A stretch of DNA of 64,000 bases from Paramecium primaurelia (GCA_905182975.1 CAJJDM010000060.1:30620-94619); one strand, 5' to 3'; shown: positions 11,491 through 24,446, numbered from the stretch's first letter. Notes: a model not told the origin generated them from the sequence alone. A program made the numbers and translations.

Positions 11491-11962
11491 TCAAATTTTA
11501 TACTTAAATACTTAAATTATTATGATAATTATGAATTTATTTATTACTAAAAGTAGATTTAAACTAAAGTCTATATTAATTATTATTTAATAATCTTACT
11601 ATTTGGCATCTTTATTTATAAAGTCAATAAGAATTTCAAATTTTTGTTGCCCTCTCTTAGAAAAGTTCATATTACTAATTAATATGATATATAATTTTTA
11701 CATTATCATCTCATTTTTATCAATAAGAGTTTTTTTTAATATTTTTAACTAAGAATAATGAATAAACTTTATAGATCATAGATTTATTAAATAGAAATTG
11801 ATTTTCAAAATTTTTTAATGAGATTTCAATTTATACTATAACAAAAATAAATTGACATTCTTATCTTAAATTCTGTAATATTGAATCTTTATCTATTTCA
11901 ATTATAATTCCATCAAAATTAAATAATGATTTATAATAGCCTAAAATTGAACCAAAAATCAT
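11491..11962 (-). pseudogene. Possible small gene with a one-base frameshift
   Basis: From MIFGSILGYYKSLFNFDG the frame reads well for about 75 residues, then meets TGA just after a run of eight A (forward T-run 11730-11737). With one more A (or two fewer) it continues as KTLIDKNEMIM, crosses a typical 27-nt intron (11675-11701) and reads NFSKRGQQKFEILIDFINK before a TGA at 11491-11493. Either a sequencing or assembly error or a decayed gene. No family recognised. Confidence 0.35.
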
Positions 11963-12045
11963 ATTTGAGAAATAATATAAATTTATAATAAAGAAACTAA
12001 ATACAGTCTATTATGAATATAACTCTTTTCATTATAAAGGTTTAT

Positions 12046-12162
12046 TTTCTATTAAAGTTATAATATATATATATATATATATTTCGTTTGATTAAATGAA
12101 AATGGGCTCAAGTTCCGGAATAGGACTCTAACCCACAACCAATTATATTGGTTTAAACTTGG
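12046..12162. repeat. Long inverted repeat, left arm
   Basis: About 117 bp that are the reverse complement of 12401-12511. The only difference I see is the length of an internal AT dinucleotide run. The arm includes an unusually GC-rich core for this genome (GGGCTCAAGTTCCGGAATAG) and about 50 bp of A/T flank. Confidence 0.9.
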
Positions 12163-12192
12163 AATTTAACCTAGCCAAAAGGCCGAGTGATT
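12098..12192 (-). ncRNA. Candidate small structured RNA with U2-like 5' stem-loop
   Basis: Reading leftwards from about 12192 the strand begins AATCACTCGGCCTTTTGGCTA, a 15-nt core match to the conserved first stem-loop of U2 snRNA (GCC-UUUU-GGC). It continues into the shared domain CCAAGTTTAAACC, an AACCAAT/ATTGGTT hairpin and a GGG...CCC closed segment. The U2 branch-site-recognition sequence GTAGTA is absent, so this is not an ordinary U2. A PSE-like element lies 62 nt upstream. Ends are approximate. It could be a diverged snRNA, a pseudogene or a new RNA. Confidence 0.4.
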
Positions 12193-12253
12193 ACTTTCGT
12201 AATGTTATTTTTTTTTTCATATAATTCTTTATATATATTTTCGTTATTTAAAA

Positions 12254-12264
12254 AATTATGGGTT
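12254..12264 (-). promoter_or_regulatory. PSE-like element of the left RNA
   Basis: On the minus strand this reads AACCCATAATT, the same word as at 12312-12322 on the plus strand. It lies about 62 nt before the proposed RNA start. As I recall, ciliate snRNA and telomerase RNA promoters have a proximal sequence element of this kind at about this distance. Confidence 0.45.
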
Positions 12265-12311
12265 TATACAAATACTATTAGCTCGGCAAACAAAATTTAT
12301 AATTTTAAGAT

Positions 12312-12322
12312 AACCCATAATT
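12312..12322 (+). promoter_or_regulatory. PSE-like element of the right RNA
   Basis: AACCCATAATT on the plus strand, a mirror of 12254-12264 with 47 bp between the two. This places two promoters back to back driving divergent small RNAs. Confidence 0.45.
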
Positions 12323-12383
12323 TAACAATTTATATTAACCAATAAATAAATATCTAATAGATAAGTTTACTCACTTACCAAAT

Positions 12384-12473
12384 TAAGTTTTATAAACTAT
12401 CCAAGTTTAAACCAATATAATTGGTTGTGGGTTAGAGTCCTATTCCGGAACTTGAGCCCATTTTCATTTAATC
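12384..12473 (+). ncRNA. Candidate small structured RNA, divergent partner
   Basis: Starts about 62 nt after the right PSE-like element by analogy with the left RNA. Its first 17 nt differ from the left RNA (TAAGTTTTATAAACTAT, no U2-like loop). From CCAAGTTTAAACC onward the two transcripts are identical through the GGGTTAGAGTCC...GAGCCC structure. Ends are approximate. No known RNA family recognised for the shared 3' domain. Confidence 0.35.
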
Positions 12474-12511
12474 AAACGAAATATATATATATATTATAAC
12501 TTTAATAGAAA
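12401..12511. repeat. Long inverted repeat, right arm
   Basis: Reverse complement of 12046-12162. The 238-bp spacer between the arms contains the two mirrored PSE-like words and is otherwise unrelated, so only the 3' RNA domains and their downstream flanks are duplicated. Confidence 0.9.
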
Positions 12512-12956
12512 TTATCAGGTAAAAATAATTTACAATATATATAACAGATTATTTATAGAAAACAATTTTTAATAGAGTAACTAAAAGAAAACAATATTTA
12601 TTTAATAAAAAATTAAATATCATGAATGGTCTTAAAAACCATTTAGATTTATCAATAGGCCTGAGAATAAACTACTCATCAAAAATGATGTTATTATATA
12701 ACTAATTCATAAAAAAAAATAATGCGCTCAAAGGTTTTCAAATATTTAAAGATCTTTGTAATCAAAATTTTGATGCAATTATATTGAGATTAATAAATTT
12801 AAAAATCTCAAAATAATTGTTCTAAATCATAATAACTTTACAAATATTAAAAGCAATTATAATTATAAATCAATGAAATTTGGTACTTAAAAACCATTGA
12901 TAAACATTATATTATACTTATGAGACTAATATAATTTAAATATATAATTTAAAAAA
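12512..12956. other. Intergenic AT-rich region
   Basis: No gene found on either strand. It is the 3' flank of the giant minus-strand gene. Confidence 0.5.
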
Positions 12957-15900
12957 TCAGGTTATCATCTAATTCTTTTTATAAAATGATTTAAAAATTC
13001 CAACTAACAATATAGATGCAGTAATTCCGATTGCAGGATATATTATCAAAGGGTTTTTATACAATGGAATATCATCAGACGAGGTTTAATCAGAATTTTT
13101 ATGTATAGGAGAAACTTTTGTAAAATTTTTTTGATCAGTCGTATCGTCATTTCTATGTAATGGAGATTCTTATTAGTCTTCATTCTTTGTTTCCGCTTTA
13201 TATGAAGATTCTGCCTTGTCATCAGTCGATATTCTTATAAATTATAAAGATTCTTTTTAATCTAAAGTCTATGTTGTTGTAATTAAATGATTCTCTTTTT
13301 AATTTAAAGTCTATGTTGTTGTAATTAAATGATGTTCTTTATAATTTAAAGTCTATGTTGTTGTAATTAAATGATGTTCTTTTTCTTTAGGTTATGGAGG
13401 TATTTCTTAGTCATTTTTCTATGTTCCCCCTGACAATGAAGATTCTCCTTATTCTTAAGATGATATTGTATTAACTTATGAAGATTCTCCTTATTCTTAA
13501 GATGATGTTGTAATAACTTATGAAGATTCTCTTTATTGTAAAGACCAAAAATGTCTCTGCTATGGAGATTCTTATTAGTCTTAATTCTATGTTACCACTT
13601 ATTATGAAGATTCTGCCTAGTCTGATGTCGATATTATTATAAATTATAAAGATTCTTTTTAATCTTAAGCCAATGTTGTTGTAATTAAATGATGTTCTTT
13701 TTAATCTTAAGTCTATGTTATTGAAATTAAATGATTCTCTTTTTAATCTAAAGTCTATGTTGTTGTAATTAAATGATTCTCTTTTTAATTTAAAGTCTAT
13801 GTTGTTGTAATTAAATGATGTTCTTTTTAATCTTAAGTCAATACTATTGTATTTAAATTATGTTCTTTTTAATCTAAAGTCTATGTTATTGTATTTAAAT
13901 GATTTTCTTTTTAATCTTAAGTTTATGTCACTGTATTTAAGTATTCTTCATCATTATTTAAAGAATCTTTTATTTTGGATATATTCTCAACAGCCTTATA
14001 TTGAAAATTTGAGATAAAATTGCTTGCTAACTGTGAAGTTCCACAACTAATCAAAGGTAATAAAATTTATTATTCTGCCAAACAGTATAATTATTAAGTT
14101 AATTATTCAGAAATATCTTCAATGATTTTTTCTATAAATTTGTCTTCTTATTAACTTTCAAGTTTTTATTCATTTTCTGATAAATATCTTAAGAAATCTT
14201 ATACTTATTTAGGAGTTTAATTTTCAATTAAAACTTATTTTAATTCGTCAGTAAGTTGATAATATGTATTTTACTCGATATTATCTTAAACTTAAAGAAT
14301 TTCACCCAATTTTTAATTTAAATCTGTTAAGGATTCATTAACTCTTGCTTAGTTTTCTATTAAAGGTTTGTTACTAATCCATTTTTAGTATAAACATTAG
14401 AGATTATATTCTGTTTTAGCAAATAAAATCAATTAGGATTTGAATTCAGTATGCAAATAATCAATTAATTTTTTTTATTATAAAATTATCAATACTTCTT
14501 AAATAAATTTACAACATAAAGAGTAAATCCAGCTTCCAAATCCTCCTTCCTAATGGACTGAAAATTTTATTATGAAATTTTCAAGATAACTAGTAAAAGT
14601 ATTTACTAACCTAATTATTTTTAAGACTTTCGAAATATATTTATTTATATCCTCAACCAAGTTTCTTTTTTAGATTTAATTTAAAACTTAAATTTTTCTA
14701 AGAAGTTTAATTGTATCTTTTTAAGAAAATTTTTCTTAAATCATTTTATAAAGAAATTACTACAATTAAGACTTAGTATTTTCAAGTGTTGCTGAAAACA
14801 TTTTGGTAAGAATTAGATTACATCCTTTAAGGGCTAATGACTAAAAAGATTATTTCCATGTTTCATGAAAAATCGATTTTATTTTTAACATTTTTATGCT
14901 TTATTTTTAGTCTATAATTTGAAAGAAATCCTTAGTTTTGCTGGTATCCCTAATTATTTTCAATCCAAAAGTGAGAGTAGTGCATAATATGCTGGCTATC
15001 TTTTAATAACAGTAATCAGCCCAAGAGAATTCTCTTTTATAGTATGATGTTATTAGAATAATGAGATCTGAAACTCCTTCTTAAAGAATCATATTCCCAA
15101 CAATACCTCCAAGTCCAGTTGTCATTAATAGACCTCCAACTATCAATTAGGAAAAGGCTACTGTACCAAGAAATAACATGTTATAAAATGGAATAAACTT
15201 ATTTTCATTTAAAATAATGATATCTTTAATTCCTCTTGCTTCAAAATCCTAATATTCTTGTAAATCATCTAAATTTTTTGTTAAATTATATTCCTTTATT
15301 TTTTTCCTATTGACTATTTTGACACTTTTTAATTATATATCAGCTTATTCAATATATTTACGAGTTTACTCTTAATTTAGACAATTAAAAATCAATTAAA
15401 ATTCTAATTAGAATTTTCTTAATTATTATATTAGTATTTTACTCCACATAATATTTTCTGTTCTAAATCTTACATTAACTAATTTATTCCCTTCAAAAGA
15501 ATAGAAGCTATTTATTTTATTAAATTATAAATTGAATTTAGCCGTATCTTTACAAATATTCAATATTTTTAGAATGTTTTCTTTTTCAATATTTGGAATT
15601 GATATAGTTTAAATATTATATTTATTTTCGATCTATTCAAATAATTATTAAGCTTATTTCTTATTATATAACATTTGTAATTGTTTGTTGAGATGTTTCA
15701 ATTTAATTAAATATTCTTATTTAATTATCTAAGAAATATCTTCAATATCACATGTTATCACAAGATTAATTGATTCATAATTGATAATTTCTAATTCTTT
15801 TTTAACTTTTTCTTTATCCAAATCTATAATTTCAATATCCATCTTAATATTTTCTTGTAAATCAGTTTACCATTATTTTGTCTCTTCACTCATAAAGATT

Positions 15901-18900
15901 ATATCCATTAAAATTTCATTATCTATATTATTAACTATTTCTATTGCATCTTAAATAGATTTTGCTTCATAATTTTATTAAGGTGTTTTTAGAAGTATAT
16001 GTTTTTGTACTTTTTTTTAATCTTTTAAAATTTATAATACAAATTCTTTATAAAGTCCCATATTTATATCTCTTTTATAAAATAATAAATTTAGTTTGGA
16101 TACAGAAATTTCATTTAATTGTAAAGTGATTTAATTTTCGATTAATTAATCTTTATCACAAATCTATTCAATAGTCTTTATTGCAGAATCTTAATCAATG
16201 TAGTCTTCATAATAAGATAGATCATTAAATATCAATTAAATATTATTTGATTTTATAGAAGAACATAATTTAATAGCTTCCTTCTTTTCTAAGCCAAGAT
16301 GAATTAACTTTATTTAGATTTCTTTTTAATTACCATTTTCTTCTTTATTAACAATATTTATTAATCTTTAAGATTTTTTAATTACTTTAATATTTGCTTC
16401 TATACTATTTGCACAAGTTTCAATAATTTAAAGTTTTTTTATAATTTATTATTATAAATCACTATCTTGAAAATTCTTCAAATATTTGGATAAACTCACA
16501 TTTAAACTCTACCATGTTATAAATTCTTTATTTAATAATTCAGCTGTCTTTTATAAATAGTTCAATGCTTTATTTTTATCTTAAATATCTGTTTAAAGAT
16601 AAAGGTAGGCTAATTCTTAATAAATAATAGCTAATTGATCACCATCAACTTTTATGATGGCATTTAAAGCATTTATTTTATCTTATATTTGTGTTTATTT
16701 TTTAAGTTGAGATTGTTAAATATCTATTTTATAATAAGGATTGCATATTATTTCTTTCTTTTCACAAAGGTTATTCACATGATCTTCAAATTCTTTAAAC
16801 TTATCATCTGTATTTTCTTAAATAACTTAATTCTACATTAGAAATACTGCCCATTTTTCTTCAATATTTAAATTTGTATAATGTCTCTCTAATTAATTTA
16901 ATTAGTTTTAAGATTAAATAATTTATCTTTATTGATTTAAAAGATTACAAAACTTTTCAAAATACATCTCTTTTTTTTCTATTTATTTTAAATTATAATC
17001 CATATACTCTTATAATCTTTTAGCTTCAAATTCATTCCTTTTTTTCTTTAATTCTGAATAATCTATTTAATCATCAATTAAATGTTTAATATTACATTAA
17101 TTTAAAATAATTTATCCTGTCCCTTTATTGGCTAATCTAGCAGTTCTGCCAAATGCTTATTCTTCAATTCTTTAATTAGTAGGCATGAATGTTAATATTA
17201 CATGTAATCCTCCATATTCTTCAATATTATTTGTCTTGATATCAGTGCCTCTACCTGCAAGATTTGTAGCAACAAATATTTGATGTGGATAAATCATTTC
17301 AATATCCTTTTCCAAAAATTTATTATTCATATCATAAAGTTTGATATTACCTTTATTATATTTCAATTATAATTTTTCTTAAATTTTATGAGCATCTAAT
17401 ATAGTTTCACATATAATTAGAACACCTCTTTTTTTATTGCATTCACTAATAGCTGATTAAATGATTTCTCGCAACCATTTTTTATTATTATCTACAACAA
17501 CTAATTGTAATTCCTTAAATAATTTATAGTTATTTTAAGGAATAAAAACTAAATTAACACCATAAACTTAATTTAACATTTCTTAAGCTTTTTCCGAACC
17601 TAATGTACCTGTTAAACCAAATAATCTTTTATTGTATTTTTTAAAATATCCAACATTAGATAAAAAATTTGTTAAGAAAGTTTCAGATGTAATTTTAAGA
17701 TTATGTTTTATTTATAAAAATTAATGTAATCCATTTCCCCAATAAGTAGAATTCTAAATTATTCCTGTATTTTAATAATCAACTGGTTTTATTTAGCCAT
17801 CACTAATAATATAATGAATATTTTCTTAAAATTTAATTGCTTATAAAGCATTACATATCCAATTAGGTAATTAAAGTTTTAAATATTATTTAAAATAATT
17901 AGGTAGAATGATGATTTGATTTTCATAGACTATCCATTTAATATATTATTCTATATCTATTTTTATAAAATCATCTAAATTATCAATAATTTCTCCTATT
18001 TCTTTTGGAATAGGTAATTAGTTCTTCAAAATAAACTATTCTAAATCTTCAATGATTTATATATTTCCATCTGATTTCTAAATTTATAGACTTAACTTAT
18101 TTTCATTTTTTACAATTTTTTCATGAAAGTAATAATATTTCGAATCAATTTTAACTATTTATTCATCAAGTAATTTAATTCTTTACCAAATAAATAAATA
18201 TATAGGTTAAAAATGACATATACCAGCAACTGTAGTGGATAATCTAGCAAATTTTGAACTCTCATCTATAAGCATACTATCAACTTCATCAACAATAGCT
18301 ATCTCCATTTTTCTGTCACCCATTGTATTTAATTAATTATGATGATGTCTTAGATAATCAAATTAAAATTAGGATACATCACCATAAACAATATCTTTTT
18401 TATAACATTATTTAACATTTTTAATGTATTTTGATTTGTCACAATTATCACTACATTCAAGACCAAAATACTTATATAGATTTGCCATCTTTTTTGAATC
18501 TCTCTCTGCTAAAACAGGAGAACTGGTGTGAATATTTATTGCAAATCCTTATAATCCATAAAATATGGCGATGATACATATTATAATGGATTTACCTTCA
18601 CCAGTACTTACTTATAATAATACTCCTTCATCCTATCCTTACAATAAAATTATCAAAGCACTCATAATTTATGAGTAAGTTAAATTCAATTATTAGTAAA
18701 TAAAAATAGCTTATTTGATCACAGCTATTGATTCAACTATAAATCTTATATTTTTGAAATTCTCTTTTTATTATTATTTTACATCGTTAGCCCATTTTTA
18801 TATATGTTTCTTTTTCCAATCTGATATTTCTTAACCCTTTTCCTTTATTTAGTTAATCATATTCATATAAAAATCTTTATTAATTATTAATTTTTTATTT

Positions 18901-21900
18901 ATTTATTTCAATTCATCTACTAATATTTATATATCTTTTGCTCCAGCTTTATTTTAAATATCTTTCAAAGCTAAATTATATACTTAATTATTCCAATTAT
19001 GATATTCATCATTATCTAAGATACTTATTATATCTTTATCTGGTTAAACTTTATAATAATAAAGAGTCTTGAACAATTAAACTATAGATTTCTCTTTCTT
19101 TGAATCTAAATTCAATGGCTAAACTTTATCAAGAATTTCTATCTATTTTTTAAAAGTCCAACCTTTAATAAGTAATTATTTGATAATATTCTTTAATAAT
19201 TTGTCATCTTAATATTTTGGAAATCTAAGAATTATAATTTAAATTTCAAAATATTATTTTAATTCCTTTACTGTATATTATTGTTCAGACTTCTAAATAA
19301 TACATTTATATTTTATAATAAACTCTAAGAGACTTTAAAATTCTTGAAAATTGTCGATCTCTTTTAATTATTCAAAAAAATAAGCAGATTATTCACAATT
19401 TAATTACTCATAATTACTTATAAGGCTTGTCAAAATTTAAATATATGGACTATTTAAAAGTTGTATATTTATCTTTTTAATTATCATCTAATTTAACCAT
19501 TCTTATCTCAATTTTAACCATTATAATTTTACCTTAATTTATTTACTATTATAGATAATATTTTATTTCAATAATTAAGTTATATTTTCTAATCCTATTG
19601 TTTTGATAAAAATAATTAAATCTTTAAATTCAATTTAACTCATTCCTTCAATTTAAATAATTGTTTTTAAAAATTAAGTATAATATTTTTGATTTTTTTC
19701 ATCCTAATTAATAATATTTTTGATTTAAATCATTTAACATCCTGTATTTTTTATTTCAAAACCATTTTCAAGTAATCCTATATTCCAATCTTCACAATTG
19801 ATAAAAGTTTTAGCTAAATCATACTATTATAAATAATTTATGGTTTCAAGTAGATCGTCGTCTCTATCAATTGGCATTTTAATTTGTTCTAATACTTTTA
19901 TTATTATATCACAAAATTCATTAAAAAATTTAGAATTAAATCCTTTTTCCTTAGCAATTCGTAATCCTTTAAAACAAAAATTACTAATAATTACAGATTT
20001 ATTTATCAGATTGACCTCTAGAAATTTCACCCAACTTTATTACAAATTATCACCAAATTAACAAGCACAATAAATACATTCACTTAAAGCTAAATTCTAT
20101 ATTTCTTTGTTCAATAAACAATCTATACAATTTTGAAGATTCTAATACTTTTTTTATTCTATAATCTTTGTATATGCTATAATTATTTTATTTGTTATTT
20201 TGATATCATTTAGTTAAATTAATGCTTCTATTTAATTTACTATATCTTCATTAAAAATTAATTAATTCAACACAAATTTAGATAAAATTTTTGAATAAAT
20301 ATAAATCTAATCTTTTTATAACTTTCCTAATTAGAATGTATTACAAAATAATTTTATTCTTTATTCTGAAAATATAAATCCTAATTTCATAGACTTATTG
20401 ATTCTTTTAAGTAAATCAATTGAGCACTCATAGGGTATTTTTTTATCTAATTATTCAATTATTTTCAATTTATCATTTAATATTTCATTTCCTTTTGATG
20501 AAAATAAGGCACATTCTAATTGATCTGAATAATTATCAATTAAAAATGTTAAAATAGTATTTGGAAATGATTTTGTAGATTAAGCTATTTGATTGAGAAG
20601 TTTAAAACATTGAGATGCCTAATCTTTGTATGAAATAAACATCACAATATTTTATATTATATTATCTGGTATTTAATCTTTATTTTTGCAATTATTTAAT
20701 AAAGAAATAGCTAATTATAAAAGTTCATGATCCTTACATTCTTATAAAATTTAATTAATTTAATCTAAAGTTTCAGGTAATAATTCAATCTATTCATTAA
20801 TATCATTTAAAGTTAACAAATTATTTTTATTATTAGTATTCAAATCCTAAGTCAATAAAAATTAATTGATAAATTAAGTTGTTTATGCATCAAGTTCACA
20901 TAATTTTAATATTTTACTAATTTTTATTTTTATTTCATATTTGATTTCTTTTTATTTTATTAATATTATTAATATTGATTATAATTATGTGTCTAATATA
21001 TTTTGACGTAATTGTATATCATTAATAATTTTTAAACATAAAGGAATTAAAATTTATTTAGATATCTAAAGTTTTGATATTAAAACTTAAATAACTAAAT
21101 TAAGATGTTAAGCATCTTAATAAAATATATTATTGGCATTAATTTTAGTATTGATTGCTTAGAGCAGACTAAATTCTAAATTTATATCATTTGTATTTTA
21201 TATATGCATACATAATCTTTCAATTAATTATGTGGAAAATAATTTACAATTTTAACTAGGAATTGCAAAAAATTAAACTATCAATTAAGTAATAGTTTAA
21301 TTATCTAACATTTCTTCTAATTTAAGTATAAGTTCTTCAGAAAATTCTTAATTATTCTTTACCATATTAATAAATATACGTATAATATTTTCATTAATAT
21401 CTTAATTATTCAATTTTTTCTAAAGTTTATCAACAACTGAGTTTGGAATGATTTAATTATTACTAGATACACATTCTAATATTTTAATTACAGTATCATT
21501 TAATTCATCTAATGTATTTTCAATAATTTAAAATATATTGTTTGATATTACTTAACCTTCTTATACTTTTTAATATATATAGTTTATTGCATGATTATAA
21601 TCATTAGATTTCTATTTAATTGCTTATCCAGCTCTTTCTAATTATATAGATGTAAATATATTTTCAGATAATGAATGATTCATTTCTACTATTTCTAAAA
21701 TTTCATAATATTTATCAGAACCCTCTTCCATGTTTGATATTTTATCAATAAATTTTTATAATGTAGTATCACTAACAATTTAACCCATACGAATAACTTA
21801 TTCTAAAATCACTAAGCATTTTTATTATATATCTGATTTATTTAATTAGATTTCAAGTACTACTACTAATCTATCTGGTATTTTTTAATATTTTGTATAA

Positions 21901-24446
21901 CCTATAAGAATTTCAATAATTTTATTTTAGATTTATAAATCCTGAATCAAAATATTTTCAAATTAAATCATAAATTCTATTGGTATATTTTATTTTTTTT
22001 ATGTTTAATTATTTAAGATTGTTAATATATTTTATTAAATTTATTAGTATTCTTTATTTTCAGAATAATCATCTAAATGACAAATCTAAGTTAAAATATC
22101 AATATATTTAAATTCAATAGCCTCATTAATTTACTTTATCAAAATAGCTTTTGTATACACAAGTGCATAAATAAATGATTATCCCTTTTAATCATTAAAA
22201 ATATCAAAAAAATGCAAAATTAATTTATCATAATTCTCTTTTGAAATATCTTAGTCAATTTCAGCTAATATTTTTGCAGTTTACAATGTTAAATTATTAT
22301 CTTAATCCTTTAGATTTGATATCAAGTAATCGATTGTTATTTATGAAAGTTAGATATGATATTGTGATACTTAATTATAAATAATTTCAGTAACAATTAA
22401 AGAAATACTTGGATTATTAGTATCATTATCTTCAATAATCATTCCTTTTGGATTTATCTTTTAAGAAACTTTTAATTTTTGTATTAAACAGTCAGAAATT
22501 TTTATTTTAAATTTTGAGCCTTTTTTAAATGTAGTTACTAAACTTAAAATAATTAAGTGTTATAATTAATCTTCAAATTTAGATAAATTATCAATAAGCT
22601 TATTGTATTTATTTTCTTAATGATCTTGATTCTTTTTTAAAAAATATATAATAGATTTAAGTAAGTAAAATTTGTATTATAAATCTGAGTCTTAATATTT
22701 AAAAAAAAGATCGAATAATCTTTCAAAATCATTTTCATTAATATTTAACTTCTCATAACTTAAAAAAATGCTAACAATTTCAGTTAATTTCTTCTTAATT
22801 TCATTTTCTTTTTATATTGTATCAGATGTAATCTTACCAATTATCATCTCTATATTAGCCCCTAATAAGCGTTCTGCATTTTCAATTGTTAAAGTCTGAC
22901 TGAGTATATATTCAATTCCTTCAAATTAATTCTTTTCTATTTTTTTCATACAAACATTAAACACATCTTGAGAATTATTCTTATTAGTTAAACAGTAAAT
23001 CTTTAAAGCAACTACACGAAATTCAAAATTTTATTCATCAAGATATTAAAGGCTTTCAATAAATTTTATTTTTGTATCATTTAAGACAATTAAATTGTTG
23101 GAAACAAGATTGTGAATAATTTAAATAGCACATACTCTTAATTTTTAAAATTCAGATAACATAATTTCAATTACTTTTTCAACAACTATGCTATTTTTAT
23201 CTCCAAAACAGCTTAATGAACTATTACCGATTAAACCAGTATGATTAATAGAAAATTTAGTATGAAATTGATCAAAGTCAAAGAATACCTTTAGAATCTT
23301 TTTAACAAATTCTTCAATTGAATCCAAATTTTCTATTTTTATTTCACTTCTGTGAATTGAATTAACATAAATATCATCAGATAAATCTTATAAGAAAAAC
23401 TTTTTAACAGTATTAATCTCCTCACATAATTAAAAGACTTTATTAATAGTTTAATCATTTAATGATTAGCTTTCAGAGATAATTCTAAATATTTATATTA
23501 TCATTCGATCACATAAATATTCACCAAGAATTCCATTTGAAAAATATTTTGATCCAAATAATTTATCTGGTAAATATCTATCTTTAAGGTCATCTTAAAT
23601 CTTTTTATGTTATTATGCATATTTATATATCTATTTTATAGTATCATAAGTATTATTAAAAAAAGTATTTGGAACATTATTTTTTTTTAATTCTATTTAT
23701 CTATTGTCTATGACATTATTAGAAACTTCAACCAATTCATTTGCTATAATATTCTCCTGATTCTAATTAATTGTAGTTATTTATTAACTATCATCAAAAT
23801 CATAAAGTATTTCATAATTATCATGACGTTCATATGTTAATATTACATGACTAAAAAAACCTTGTTATTCTTATAAAATATTTTATTCTAAATTCGAAGA
23901 ATCTTCTTTAATTTATGGATTAGAGATATTTTTCAGTTTAATAAGATATTATCTTATCTATAAATCTAGATCATTAAAATTTAAAATCTTATTTATATAT
24001 TCCTCCTTTAACTATTTTTATTATTGAATTATAGACAATATTTTAACTAATTCATATAATGAATCTTTATTCCTAATCACACTAAAGATATCAATGAGCT
24101 TTTCAATTTAAATGTTTGATCCCTTTATAATAGATTATCTTAATATTTGACAGCATGTAAGTATTTATTGTTAATCCTATTTTTTATCTTAAAGATAATT
24201 AAGTATATCATTTAGATATTCATCTGGAATTTGTATTTTATGTGATATATGCAATAATTCTTTAAGAATATTTCTTAATGAATTATGATTTGTATAATAT
24301 TATTCAATTTCACTTAATACTTCTTATTTATCAAAACTCTTGTAATGTTATAAATTCACCTTCTCATTTTTCTAATCATTCTGTTCACTTATTAATTATT
24401 TTTCATTATTTATTTGATCTGCTTCTAAAATTTAATTTTAAATCAT
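12957..24446 (-). CDS. Giant SecA-motor protein with C-terminal membrane anchor
   Basis: One uninterrupted frame of 3830 codons; start, stop and several internal points share the same frame. Residues about 1-1850 are helix-rich and look like HEAT/ARM-type solenoid. At about 1948-1953 is STGEGKS (SecA Walker A is TGEGKT). Then come a GDVSQFQFDYLR block, VDEVDSMLIDE at about 2052-2062 (SecA DEVDSILID), LFGLTGTLG, ATNLAGRGTDIK near 2391-2403 and a GGLHVI...GRTAR block. A TPR-like stretch and long helices follow. A Gly-rich hydrophobic stretch lies near 3085-3120, a 14-residue repeat array at about 3500-3773, and the last 30 residues hold one membrane helix with a basic tail. SecA is the bacterial protein-translocation ATPase. 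A motor acting on proteins or nucleic acid at a membrane is inference only. I see no intron. Confidence 0.85.
13127..13948 (-). repeat. 42-bp tandem repeat array coding 14-residue units
   Basis: Inside the giant gene. About 19 in-frame units of 42 bp. One class reads E-N/H-H-L-I-T-T-T-Q-T-L-D/N-Q-K, the other starts E-S-S-Q or E-S-P. The ENHL class forms two blocks with the ES class between and after them. Some units are nearly identical at DNA level, which implies recent expansion or conversion. The array lies just before the membrane anchor and probably acts as a spacer. Confidence 0.85.

Noticed and set aside
12160..12200. A bona fide U2 snRNA
   Set aside because: The first stem-loop matches very well, but the branch-site-recognition sequence GTAGTA and the expected length of about 190 nt are missing, so only a U2-like 5' end is claimed.
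12400..12480. Telomerase RNA template (AACCCA-type words)
   Set aside because: The words TAACCCACAACC do not form the C4A2/C3A3 repeat permutation expected for a Paramecium telomere template.
12046..12511. A tRNA pair or a transposon with terminal inverted repeats
   Set aside because: No cloverleaf with a TTCRA T-loop could be drawn on either strand. There is no transposase or target-site duplication, and the arms lie around a promoter-like centre, not around a coding body.
17172..17366. A short stand-alone SecA-like fragment
   Set aside because: It is an internal piece of the 3829-residue frame. It appears separate only if TAA and TAG are taken as stops.
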